A stretch of 64,000 bases of DNA from Pseudoruegeria sp. HB172150 (GTDB taxonomy: Bacteria; Pseudomonadota; Alphaproteobacteria; Rhodobacterales; Rhodobacteraceae): contig NZ_JAATNG010000005.1 in NCBI RefSeq assembly GCF_013184805.1, positions 124,001-188,000 of the forward strand, given 5' to 3'. This document shows, one piece after another, positions 1 through 8,152 of the stretch (its first letter is position 1; every line of letters starts with the position of its first letter). Under the pieces are notes generated by a model. It did no database searches, was not told where the DNA came from, and saw only the letters and a program-made list of their open reading frames with translations. The translations under genes and the position numbers were made by a program.

Positions 1-1511
1 TGCTGGAACATGACGCCGAAGGGCGACACTTTCTGATGCTCGGCTTGCAGGTCGAGATACATCTGTTTCCGCGTTTCAGTGTCGTTTTCCTGGACGGCGG
101 CAAGTGTCTTGTCGCTCATTTCGCCCGGATCCCAGGCATTCCGCCAGGCTAACAGCCCTGTTGCACCGGCCTCGTCCGAGTTGTCCGGGTTATAGGCGAA
201 GGTACCGGCGTTGGTGTTCGGGTCCGGATAATCCGGGCCCCAGGCGCCGAGATAGATGTCGTGCTCCCGCGCCCGGTAACGATCGAGTGTCTGGGCGCCG
301 GTGCCAACGATCAGTTCAATGTCACAGCCAAGCTGGCCCCAGGTGTTTTGCAGTGATTGGCCGATATCCATCCGTTCCTGTGCGTCGCGAACCGAGATCG
401 CGATCGGGCCGCAATCTGGATAGCCAGACTCCGCAAGCGCGGCCTTGGCTGCATCCATGTCGTAGCTGAACGGCTTGTCCTCCAGCGCGCCGAGGAAGGT
501 CAGCGGCAGGAAGGCCTGGTGCACAGTGTACTGACCCTTGAGGAATGAGTTCGCCATGCCTTCGTAATCGGTGGCGAATTTCAAAGCCTCGATCACCTTT
601 GGATCGGCCAGCATTTCTTTTTTCTGGTTGGCCGAGAAGTACATCAGGCGGCCGCGCAGTTCGTCGATGACCTTGACGCCTTCGACGTCGTCGAGACCGG
701 CGATGTCTTCGGGGGAAAGGTTCCGCGCCACGTCGATGTCACCACGTTCCAGAAGCAAGCGCTGCGTAGCCGACTCCTGGATGTGCTGAACGATGACCCG
801 TTCCATCGCCGGCGCTTCGCCGCCATAGCTCGGGTTCAGGTCCATCAGGACGCTTTCGTTCGGTTTCCACTCCACGACCTTGTAGGGACCGGAGCCGGCT
901 GTGTTGGTGCGCAACCAGGCATTGCCCATGTCACCGTCGGTCTCGTTGGCCATGACGGTTTCCATGTCGACAATGCCACCGATGGTTGCAGTCAGACAGT
1001 TCAGCACGAAGGACAGCGCATATTCTTTGTCCAGCGTGATCTGAAGTGTCATGTCGTCCGTAGCGACGATGGTGTCCTCAACGTTCTCGGGCGTGAAACC
1101 GAACTGGGTCAGGATAAACGATGGCGTCTTGTTCAGCAGCACCGCGCGGCGAAGCGAGAACTCGGCGTCCTTCGCGGTCACCGGGTTGCCGGAGGAAAAG
1201 ACGTGACCTTCGGCCATAGTGAAGGTGATGGTCTTGCCGTCTTCGCTGATTTCCCAGCTTGCAGCGAGTTGCGGGCCAAAGCCGGCGTCAAGGTCCATCG
1301 GGTCGAAGTTGACCAGCTTTTCATAGACATTGCGAGATACGTCGGCGCCCGCGAATTCAAAGCTTTCTGCCGGGTCGAAGGTCTTGATGTCGTCGATCCG
1401 GTTCGCGATCACCAGCATGTTTGGTGGCGTCTCTGCGAGGGCCGGCGCCATTGGGACCCCTGCCATCAGCGCCGCCACCGCGGCTGCGGTAAAGCATCGC
1501 ATTTGTTTCAT
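1..1511 (-). CDS. ABC transporter solute-binding protein, family 5 (peptide/opine type), C-terminus cut off by the window edge
   Basis: The minus-strand reading frame is open from the ATG at 1511 to the window edge, about 503 codons, so the C-terminus lies outside. It starts with a Sec-type signal peptide (MKQMRCFTAAAVAALMAG, cleavage likely after PALA). The mature part has the DppA/OppA-type features of SBP_bac_5: an early segment reading RIDDIKTFDPAESFEF, a LAASWEISEDGKT stretch, and the AGSGPYKVVEW motif in the middle. An AGGGAG ribosome site lies about 9 bases before the chosen ATG; the ATG five bases further upstream meets a stop at its third codon. These proteins bind oligopeptides, opines or similar solutes in the periplasm and hand them to an ABC permease. 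Permease genes are probably downstream, beyond position 1. The ligand cannot be told. An M19 dipeptidase lies directly upstream on the same strand. Confidence 0.88.
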   Translation of the reverse strand, partial: MKQMRCFTAAAVAALMAGVPMAPALAETPPNMLVIANRIDDIKTFDPAESFEFAGADVSRNVYEKLVNFDPMDLDAGFGPQLAASWEISEDGKTITFTMAEGHVFSSGNPVTAKDAEFSLRRAVLLNKTPSFILTQFGFTPENVEDTIVATDDMTLQITLDKEYALSFVLNCLTATIGGIVDMETVMANETDGDMGNAWLRTNTAGSGPYKVVEWKPNESVLMDLNPSYGGEAPAMERVIVQHIQESATQRLLLERGDIDVARNLSPEDIAGLDDVEGVKVIDELRGRLMYFSANQKKEMLADPKVIEALKFATDYEGMANSFLKGQYTVHQAFLPLTFLGALEDKPFSYDMDAAKAALAESGYPDCGPIAISVRDAQERMDIGQSLQNTWGQLGCDIELIVGTGAQTLDRYRAREHDIYLGAWGPDYPDPNTNAGTFAYNPDNSDEAGATGLLAWRNAWDPGEMSDKTLAAVQENDTETRKQMYLDLQAEHQKVSPFGVMFQ

Positions 1512-1580
1512 TTCATAAGCTCCCTGTTAGTTGTCAAAACTCGGAAAGTTGCCCGCTTTTCCCAGCGGGCTTTGAACCCA

Positions 1581-2651
1581 TCACTGTCCCCATGTCTTTC
1601 GAAGAACACGCAACCAGTTTCCATGTGTCAACTTGGTCATCAGTGCGTCATTTACCCCATGCTCCGCAAGCGCTGCCCGAAGATTGGGCAGGCCTGCGCA
1701 ATCGCCTATCGGTTTTGGCACAAGCGCACCGTCGAAGTCGGATCCAAGCCCGACACGGTCTTCACCCAAGATTTTTATCAGATGGTCAATGTGACGGAGC
1801 ATTACGTCAAGCCCGAAATCATCTTCCATTTTGCCGTCTGGACGCAGGAAAGCCGAGGCAAAGTTCAAACCGACCATTCCGTCGCTATCTGCGATCATCT
1901 GTAACTGGCGGTCGGTCAGGTTCCTTGCATGCGGACAGACTGTCCAGGCATTTGAGTGGGTGGCGACCAGCGGGGCATCGCTGATCTTGGCCACGTCGTC
2001 GACGCCTTTGCCGTTCAGGTGGCTGAGATCGATCATGATCTTAAGGCGGTTGCATTCCCTCACTAGGTCTTTGCCAGCATCGGTCAGCCCGTCGCCGGTA
2101 TCCGGGTCCGACGGATAGCGGAATGGAACGCCATGGCCAAAGATTGTCGGTCGGCTCCAGACTGGGCCCAGCGAGCGCAGTCCGCGGGCATGAAACTTCT
2201 CCAACTCCGAAAGATCGGGGCTAATCGCCTCGGCGCCCTCGATATGCATAACGGCGGCCATGAGGTCGCCTTTAAGCGCGGTTTCTAGTTCTGCGGCGGT
2301 GCGACATATGATGATGGCGCCGGCGGTCTCCAGCGCTTCCAGCGCCTCGAACCCGGACAGTGTTACATTCAGCGCCTCGTCGTGAGGCACCATATCCGGC
2401 AGCGGAAGGTCGTACTGTGGCTTCTGCATCTCCTCGTAACGGACAGATTTGTCAGCGGGGCTCGGTACGAAAATCGCAAAGAATCCGCCGCCGAATCCGC
2501 CCTTGCGGGCACGTGGCAGGTCGATATGGCCATCCTCTAGGCCTCCTACCACGTCCTCGGCACTGACCATTCCGCGGATCAGCCGCAAGACAAGATCGTT
2601 ATGCCCGTCAAAGACGGGCGGACCGGCAAACTCGATCTCGGACGGTGACAT
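1581..2651 (-). CDS. Membrane-dipeptidase-type (M19) zinc dipeptidase
   Basis: This 356-residue protein matches the renal dipeptidase (peptidase M19) family in length and motifs. Metal ligands visible are His17 and Asp19 in FDGHNDL, Glu138 in MHIEGAE, His211 in DLSHLNG and His232 in ATHSNAW. Family members hydrolyse dipeptides, often with D-residues at the C-terminal side, and some act on other amides. There is no signal peptide, so it is probably cytoplasmic. The start was placed at the ATG at 2651, preceded by GAGG six bases upstream; a GTG 33 bases earlier has no ribosome site. It is transcribed toward the peptide-type solute-binding protein with a 69-bp gap, which suggests uptake and cleavage of a peptide-like substrate in one operon. 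It is divergent from the TRAP operon. Confidence 0.9.
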   Translation of the reverse strand: MSPSEIEFAGPPVFDGHNDLVLRLIRGMVSAEDVVGGLEDGHIDLPRARKGGFGGGFFAIFVPSPADKSVRYEEMQKPQYDLPLPDMVPHDEALNVTLSGFEALEALETAGAIIICRTAAELETALKGDLMAAVMHIEGAEAISPDLSELEKFHARGLRSLGPVWSRPTIFGHGVPFRYPSDPDTGDGLTDAGKDLVRECNRLKIMIDLSHLNGKGVDDVAKISDAPLVATHSNAWTVCPHARNLTDRQLQMIADSDGMVGLNFASAFLRPDGKMEDDFGLDVMLRHIDHLIKILGEDRVGLGSDFDGALVPKPIGDCAGLPNLRAALAEHGVNDALMTKLTHGNWLRVLRKTWGQ

Positions 2652-3058
2652 GGAAACCTCATTGCTGACTGGCGGCAAGACCACCGCGCCAAGCTGCGCG
2701 ACATTTTGGCGGAGTCCAAGCCTTACCTTGCGGGAAATGAGTTGGCGGGTGATTCAGAGCATTTGATGTCTTCTCATCGGGCGTGCCGCCGTATTTCACG
2801 GCAGCTTGTTCGCGCAATCTGGGTCGAGAAGCAAAAGGTCACGCAAGACTTGCTCAATTGAAAAAGTATTATAAATTGGTGCCACTTGGGAGGATTTGGG
2901 AGCGATACAGCAAGCTGGCGGGTAGGCGAGAACTTGCTGAAACCAATGGATAAACAAGACCAAAAATCGAAGTTTCGGTAGGAAGATGGATATCATTTTC
3001 TTTTCCGCCGTAAAGCTACATCGCTGCCAATACCGTCCCGAACAACCGGGAGGAAATA
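2652..3058. other. Divergent intergenic region between the dipeptidase and TRAP operons
   Basis: This 407-bp stretch holds no convincing gene. It is clearly more AT-rich than its flanks, especially 2840-2880 and 2940-3000, as expected for two back-to-back promoters. A TATAAA lies at 2870-2875, but no well-spaced -35 element goes with it. A small CGAA-GT-TTCG dyad lies near 2969. No operator can be assigned with confidence. Confidence 0.5.
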
Positions 3059-4156
3059 ATGAACAAGTTCACTAATCGTCGTACAGCGCTGCGAACTCTT
3101 GCAGGCGTGGGCGCTGCAGGTCTTGCTGCGCCGCATATCGCCACAGCGCAGGGCGCGACAACGGCCTGGAAGATCCAGACATCCTGGCCCGGCGGAGCCG
3201 GCCTGCAGATCTTCAAGGACTGGTGCGCCACCATCGTCGAGAAAACGGGCGGCGAGTTGGCATTCACACCATTCGGCGCAAACGATGTGGTGGGCGACTT
3301 CCAGCTTTACGACGCGGTGAAGAACGGAGTGCTGGATGCGATCAACCCGTTTACCATCTACGGCCAAGGCATTGTGCCGGCGGCAACCTTCCTGACCAGC
3401 TATCCGCTGGGTCTGCGCAATCCGCACGAGTTCGACGTTTTCTACTATGGCCTCGGCGGCCTGGAGATCGCGCGCGAACTGTTCGCGGAGCAGGGGATGT
3501 ACTTTGTCGGTCCCGTCCACCACGGGCCAAACATCATCCATTCCAAGGTGCCGATCCGCTCCATCGACGACTTCCGCGGTCGCAAGATGCGCCTGCCGGG
3601 TGGTATGGTTGCAGAAGTGTTCACAGAGATCGGTGCGGAAACCACGGTACTGCCGGGGTCCGAGATTTTCCCGGCGCTGGAGAAGGGCACCATCGACGTG
3701 GCTGACTATGTTGGCCCGGCGGTGAACTACGCTCTCGGTTTCAGTCAGGTCACCAGCTACATCTCGATGGGCCCTCCGGGCTTCATGTCGCTGTACCAGC
3801 CGGTCGACCTGATGGACATCACCGTTGGCATGGACGCCTGGAACGCTCTGTCGCCGGAAATGCAGCAATTCGTCGAGATGGAGACGCACGTCTATTCCGA
3901 CCTGCATCACGCCGCGATTCAGGCCGCAGACCAGGAAGCCTGGAAGAAGTTCGAGGAGGACGGGACAGAGGTTACTCGTCTGTCCCAGGACGACGTCGAG
4001 CTGATGACCGAAGTCGCCGTGCCGATCTGGTTCAACTACGCCAACCGCGACCCGAACTCGGCGCGGATCTTCCAGATCCAGCTCGATTACATGATGTCGG
4101 GTTCGCTGGGCTATGTGACGCCGGACCTTGTGGAAGGCCTGGAGCTGAAGCTCTGA
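3059..4156 (+). CDS. dctP: TRAP transporter substrate-binding protein (DctP/TakP-like), Tat-exported
   Basis: This is a 365-residue periplasmic binding protein of the DctP family, in the TakP/FcbT1-like branch (mannitol/chloroaromatic or 2-oxoacid type). The N-terminus has a twin-arginine signal (Arg7-Arg8 in NRRTALRTL) followed by a hydrophobic stretch and an AxA-type cleavage site near residue 31. The family segment GSEIFPALEKGTIDVADYVG, which surrounds the ligand pocket in TakP-like proteins, is present. A GGAGG ribosome site lies just before the ATG. It heads a TRAP operon with the small (DctQ) and large (DctM) membrane subunits downstream, separated from them by a strong stem-loop. TRAP transporters use a sodium or proton gradient to import organic acids; the actual ligand is unknown. 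A cytoplasmic dipeptidase is divergent from it. Confidence 0.93.
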   Translation: MNKFTNRRTALRTLAGVGAAGLAAPHIATAQGATTAWKIQTSWPGGAGLQIFKDWCATIVEKTGGELAFTPFGANDVVGDFQLYDAVKNGVLDAINPFTIYGQGIVPAATFLTSYPLGLRNPHEFDVFYYGLGGLEIARELFAEQGMYFVGPVHHGPNIIHSKVPIRSIDDFRGRKMRLPGGMVAEVFTEIGAETTVLPGSEIFPALEKGTIDVADYVGPAVNYALGFSQVTSYISMGPPGFMSLYQPVDLMDITVGMDAWNALSPEMQQFVEMETHVYSDLHHAAIQAADQEAWKKFEEDGTEVTRLSQDDVELMTEVAVPIWFNYANRDPNSARIFQIQLDYMMSGSLGYVTPDLVEGLELKL

Positions 4157-4178
4157 CCCACTGACCGATAGAAAAGAC

Positions 4179-4209
4179 AACGGGCCCGTGCAGGACGCGC
4201 GGGCCCGTT
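4179..4209 (+). terminator. Intercistronic stem-loop after dctP
   Basis: A perfect 10-bp inverted repeat (AACGGGCCCG at 4179-4188, CGGGCCCGTT at 4200-4209) encloses an 11-base loop. No T-run follows. It lies between the binding-protein gene and the permease genes. Such hairpins commonly protect or terminate part of the message so that the binding protein is made in excess. Confidence 0.7.
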
Positions 4210-4251
4210 CACGGATGGACCGGGGGCGAACCCCGGCAGGAAGGGAGAGGT

Positions 4252-5646
4252 ATGCCGAGTCTCGATTTCACTTTGCCGCACTGGGCTTATTGGGTAGGTT
4301 TGATCGTCTTTCCGATCTTCGCCATGGCACTCGCGAACAGGCCGAAGCCCGAAGAGAAGCGATATTCTCTTGGACTTGGCTACTTCATCCTGATCACCGG
4401 CGGCATTCTCGGGCTGCATCGCTTCTACCTGAAAAGCCTTCTGGGCTTACTCTATATCCCGGTCTTCCTGTGCATCCTCTATGCCAACAGCCAGGGCCAT
4501 GATGCGCGGTCGGTCGTGTCCGACCTGGCGAATGCTGTCCGGATTGCGGAGCGCACGCTGGAGCGAGAGACGGAGCGGGTGGGAACGGCCGAAGCCGATC
4601 TTCCGGCGCTGCGAGAAGAGCTTGAGACCGCGAAAGTGCAGGAGGAGGAAGGCAGCTTCGTTATTCGCCGCGCAGAGCGCAATGTCGAGCGCGCGGAGGC
4701 GCGGGTCGAAGAAGGTCGCGTGCTGATCGTGGAGGCACAGGGGAACCTTGAAACTGCGCGGCCGCAGGTCGAGTCGGCACGTGCCGAAATGGCGAAATGG
4801 AACAATGTCGCGAAATACGCATTCTGGCTGATCCTAGCCGGGATGGCGCTGGACGCGTTGCTGCTGCCAATGCTGGTGAAACGAGCCAACGACCGGCTGC
4901 CGGCTCATGAGGAAATGAGCGAGACCGAGCGTGCATTGGCGGAACTGGAGGCGCGTGAGAGAAAGGACGATGCCGATCACGTCTCTGAAGGCTGGACCGG
5001 CTGGATCGACCGGCTGTCGCTGTTCTGCGGCGAGTTCGTCGCCTACTGGGCGGTAATCGCGGTCTTCGTCTATTACTTCGAGGTCATCAGCCGCTATGTC
5101 TTCGGAAGTCCGACGAATTGGGCGCACGAGGCAATGTACCTAATGTTTGGCATGCAGTACCTGGTCGCCGGTGCTTATGCGATGCTGACCGAAAGCCACG
5201 TACGGGTCGACATCTTTTATGCGCCGATGTCCCGACGCAACAAGGCGTGGGTCGACCTGTTGACATCGGTATTCTTCTTCATCTTCGCCGGAACGCTGTT
5301 GGTGACGTCGTGGATCTTCGCCTTCGACGCAATCTCGGTGCCTTCGGGCAATTCGCTGGTCTCGGATTGGGCGCGCGGGCGGATCGGGTTCGGCGAAATG
5401 GCTTCTGGCTGGAACATGGCGCAGTGGACCGATCCCAACATCCGATGGGGCGAGATTAGTTTTAACGAGTGGGAGGTGCCGCTCTGGCCGATGAAATGGG
5501 TAATGGTGATCGGCGGGCTGCTGCTTGTGCTTCAGGGGATCTCGAAGTTCGCGCAGGATCTTCGCAAGCTGTTTGCGGGGGATGATCCACCGAGCGCCCC
5601 CCCCGACCGGCCGGCCTCCGAGGCTGCGATGAGGGAGGCTGCCTGA
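4252..5646 (+). CDS. dctQ: TRAP small permease (DctQ) with an N-terminal TM2-like domain and coiled coil
   Basis: This 464-residue protein is more than twice the usual DctQ length of about 160-220. Residues 1-80 form a two-helix membrane module whose GGILGLHRFYLKSLLGLLY segment resembles the TM2 domain. Residues 88-185 are highly charged and heptad-like (ARSVVSDLANAV through AEMAKWNN), consistent with a long coiled coil. A further membrane helix follows at 188-210, then a charged linker. Residues 250-430 carry the DctQ core, with the conserved EVISRYVF, NWAHEAM and HVRVDIF segments. The protein should work with the large permease DctM encoded 1 base downstream. The role of the extra domains is unknown; they could link the transporter to a partner protein or set oligomeric state. 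The frame is uninterrupted, so this is one continuous gene. Confidence 0.9.
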   Translation: MPSLDFTLPHWAYWVGLIVFPIFAMALANRPKPEEKRYSLGLGYFILITGGILGLHRFYLKSLLGLLYIPVFLCILYANSQGHDARSVVSDLANAVRIAERTLERETERVGTAEADLPALREELETAKVQEEEGSFVIRRAERNVERAEARVEEGRVLIVEAQGNLETARPQVESARAEMAKWNNVAKYAFWLILAGMALDALLLPMLVKRANDRLPAHEEMSETERALAELEARERKDDADHVSEGWTGWIDRLSLFCGEFVAYWAVIAVFVYYFEVISRYVFGSPTNWAHEAMYLMFGMQYLVAGAYAMLTESHVRVDIFYAPMSRRNKAWVDLLTSVFFFIFAGTLLVTSWIFAFDAISVPSGNSLVSDWARGRIGFGEMASGWNMAQWTDPNIRWGEISFNEWEVPLWPMKWVMVIGGLLLVLQGISKFAQDLRKLFAGDDPPSAPPDRPASEAAMREAA

Positions 5647-5647
5647 G

Positions 5648-7003
5648 ATGGGACTTGAGATCGGAATCGAGTGGCTCACGCTCATCATGTTCGGCTCGCT
5701 GCTGGTCCTGCTGATGGCAGGGCTTCCGCTAGCTTTTGTCACGGGCGGTCTGGCCTGCGTGTTCCTGTTTGTCCTTGGTGACGAGCGCGCGCTGAACATT
5801 GTGCCCAGCCGGATCTTCCCGCTGATGACGAACTATCAGCTCAGCGCGATCCCGCTCTTTATCTTCATGGCTTCGATGCTGGAGAGGGCGGGAATCATCA
5901 ACGACATGTTCGATGTGATCTACAAAGTCCTCGGCGGGTTGAAGGGCGGGCTAGCGGCGGCGACGATCATCGCATCGACAGTTTTGGCCGCGATGGTCGG
6001 TGTGATTGGCGCAGCCGTGGTGACGATGGGAATCATCGCTCTGCCAGCGATGTTGAAGCGCGGTTACGATGCCAAGATCGCGATGGGCTCGATCATGGCT
6101 GGCGGAACGCTGGGCATCCTGATCCCGCCGTCGATCCTGGCGATCATCTATGCCGTCGTGGCCGAGCAGTCGGTGGGAGAACTGTTCATCGGGGCGGTTA
6201 TTCCGGGTCTTCTGCTGTCGGGCATGTACATCCTTTACGTTGTGATCCGCTGTTACATCGACCCGCGAAAAGGCCCGCCGATCCCGGAGGAAGAACGCAT
6301 CTCGACGCGAGAGAAGATCCAGCTGATGGGCAACATGGCGGCGCCGATCGCGCTGATCATCATCGTTCTGGGCGTGATCTTTTCCGGTGTGGCGACGCCG
6401 GTGGAGGCGGCCGGTATCGGAACCTTCGGGGCGATCATCGTGGCTGCGATCCACCGAAAGCTTGACTGGCAGACGCTGCGCGAGGCGTCGCTGACGACGC
6501 TGAAGGCCAGCGCGATGGTCATCTGGATCATGTTCGGCGCGACGATCTTTGTCGGGCTTTACGTTCTGGAAGGCGGCCAGCAATTCGTCCAGAACGCATT
6601 GGAAGCCACAGGTCTCGGGCCGTGGGGTATCCTGATCATCATGCAAGCCGTGCTTGTCATTCTTGGCATGTTCCTGGACTGGGTTGGCATCCTCCTTCTC
6701 TGCGTGCCGATCTTCGTCCCGATCATCAAGGCGATGGGCGCAATGTCCTTCGGGCTTACCGATCCCGAAGACCTCGTGCTGTGGTTCGGCGTACTCTACC
6801 TCGTCAACATGCAGATGAGCTTCTTGTCGCCGCCTTTCGGCTATGCGCTGTTTTACCTGCGAGGTGTCGCGCCGCCAGAGATACCGATGGGCGATATTTT
6901 CCGCTCTGCGCTACCTTTTCTGGCTCTGCAGATTGTTGGCCTGGTGCTGTGCATGGTGTTCCCAGAAATCATCATCTGGTTGCCGAGGTTGGTTTACGGA
7001 TGA
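5648..7003 (+). CDS. dctM: TRAP transporter large permease (DctM)
   Basis: This 451-residue multi-spanning membrane protein belongs to the DctM family. Characteristic segments are FIFMASMLERAGI, GGTLGILIPPSILAIIYA and FLDWVGILLLCVPIFVPI. It forms the sodium- or proton-coupled transport channel together with DctQ. The gene starts immediately after the dctQ stop (TGAG then ATG), so the two are translationally coupled. No clear terminator is seen in the 89 bp before the regulator gene downstream, so read-through into glxA-like is possible. Confidence 0.94.
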   Translation: MGLEIGIEWLTLIMFGSLLVLLMAGLPLAFVTGGLACVFLFVLGDERALNIVPSRIFPLMTNYQLSAIPLFIFMASMLERAGIINDMFDVIYKVLGGLKGGLAAATIIASTVLAAMVGVIGAAVVTMGIIALPAMLKRGYDAKIAMGSIMAGGTLGILIPPSILAIIYAVVAEQSVGELFIGAVIPGLLLSGMYILYVVIRCYIDPRKGPPIPEEERISTREKIQLMGNMAAPIALIIIVLGVIFSGVATPVEAAGIGTFGAIIVAAIHRKLDWQTLREASLTTLKASAMVIWIMFGATIFVGLYVLEGGQQFVQNALEATGLGPWGILIIMQAVLVILGMFLDWVGILLLCVPIFVPIIKAMGAMSFGLTDPEDLVLWFGVLYLVNMQMSFLSPPFGYALFYLRGVAPPEIPMGDIFRSALPFLALQIVGLVLCMVFPEIIIWLPRLVYG

Positions 7004-7092
7004 GCCGTTCGTGCTGATCTGCAGAGCCCACGCTAGGGCCCTGCCGCACTCTTCACGATTGCCAAGCACTTATCGCCGGGCGCAAATGGCTC

Positions 7093-8067
7093 ATGCGCCG
7101 AAATCCAGAGTTAGCTCCGATCAGGTATGGCATCGTCCTCTTCAGGAATTTTCCGATGATGGCTTTTTCGGCGTTGGTGGAGCCGTTGCGGGCGGCAAAC
7201 CAGATCTCCGGTCGGGAGCTCTATTCATGGAACTTAGTTAGCGCCGATGACGCACCTATCCGTGCGTCCAATGGCTTCGAACTGACGCCGACCAGGCGAT
7301 TTGACCATGATCCTGAAGTGGATCGCGTAGTTGTCTGTTCCGGCGGCGATGCCGAACGGCTCTTCGCGCGGGAGGCCATCGGTTGGATAAGAGGCCAACT
7401 GCGCCGCGGAGCCGACATCGGCGCCGTTGCCGACGCGGCCTTCGTGCTGGCACGGGCGGGCCTGCTGGACGGCTACCGCTGTACGCTGCACTGGACCAGC
7501 CAGCCGGCATTTTCCGAGACTTTTCCGAAGGTGCTGCTGGAACGGTCGCTGTTCGTCATAGACCGGGACCGGTTCACCTCGCTCGGCGGGGTCGGCAGCC
7601 TCGACATGCAGCTGGCGATGATCGAACGCGACTATTCGCTGGAACTCGCGCATGCTGTTGCCGACTGGTTTGCCCATGCCACCCTGCGCACACCCGACGC
7701 GCGGCGGCAGATGCCGTTGAACTTGCGGCGCGGTATCCGCAACCGGCTGGTGCTGGCCTGCGTGGCCGAAATCGAGGCGCGGCCGGACATGCCGTTTTCC
7801 GTGGCCGAATTGGCCGCAAGACAGCGGGTCTCGCCCGACACGCTGGAACGTGCGTTCCGCATCGAACTCGGGCAGCCGCCCGGTCAGTTCTTCCGCGGCC
7901 TCCGCCTGCGCCACGGGCGGTCGTTGATCGAACATTCGGACATGCCGATACGCGAGGTAGCTCTTGCCTGCGGCTACGCCGATCAGGCGGCATTCTCGCG
8001 CGCCTTTCGGTCGAAATTCGGGGTCGCGCCCGTCGAAGTCCGCGCCGGAGTCACAGTACTGCGGTAA
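7093..8067 (+). CDS. GlxA-family transcriptional regulator (DJ-1/PfpI-like domain plus AraC helix-turn-helix)
   Basis: This 324-residue protein has the two-domain GlxA layout. An N-terminal DJ-1/PfpI-like region (about residues 10-190) starts GIVLFRNFPMMAF and contains the DIGAVADAAFVLARAGLLDG segment. A C-terminal AraC DNA-binding region (about 225-320) has FSVAELAARQRVSPDTLERAFR and REVALACGYADQAAFSRAFRSKFG. Relatives such as GbdR, CdhR and SouR control catabolism of glycine betaine, carnitine, sarcosine and arginine-type compounds. The nucleophile cysteine of true DJ-1 hydrolases is not evident, as is usual for these regulators. The gene lies between the TRAP operon and the M24/isochorismatase genes and is likely their activator. 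A pair of direct repeats overlaps its stop codon. Confidence 0.9.
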   Translation: MRRNPELAPIRYGIVLFRNFPMMAFSALVEPLRAANQISGRELYSWNLVSADDAPIRASNGFELTPTRRFDHDPEVDRVVVCSGGDAERLFAREAIGWIRGQLRRGADIGAVADAAFVLARAGLLDGYRCTLHWTSQPAFSETFPKVLLERSLFVIDRDRFTSLGGVGSLDMQLAMIERDYSLELAHAVADWFAHATLRTPDARRQMPLNLRRGIRNRLVLACVAEIEARPDMPFSVAELAARQRVSPDTLERAFRIELGQPPGQFFRGLRLRHGRSLIEHSDMPIREVALACGYADQAAFSRAFRSKFGVAPVEVRAGVTVLR

Positions 8068-8096
8068 ACTGCAAAACCTTTGCGGGAAACCGCAAA
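8061..8096. promoter_or_regulatory. Candidate AraC-type operator: two 12-bp direct repeats 21 bp apart
   Basis: GCGGTAAACTGC (8061-8072) and GCGGGAAACCGC (8082-8093) agree at 10 of 12 positions, and both are followed by AAA. Their starts are 21 bp apart, two helical turns, the layout usual for AraC-family sites. The second copy sits in a perfect hairpin TTTGCGG-GAAA-CCGCAAA (8079-8096). The first copy overlaps the stop codon of the GlxA-type regulator. The M24 gene starts 56 bp after the second hairpin arm. Confidence 0.5.
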
Positions 8097-8152
8097 TAAG
8101 AATCGTGACAACTGCGAGAGAGTCGAAGGAATTCTTCCGAAGGACTCTACGC

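Noticed and set aside
783-1904. A 373-codon plus-strand frame opposite the left-edge binding protein and the dipeptidase
   Set aside because: It spans two clear minus-strand genes and the gap between them, has no family features and no ribosome site.
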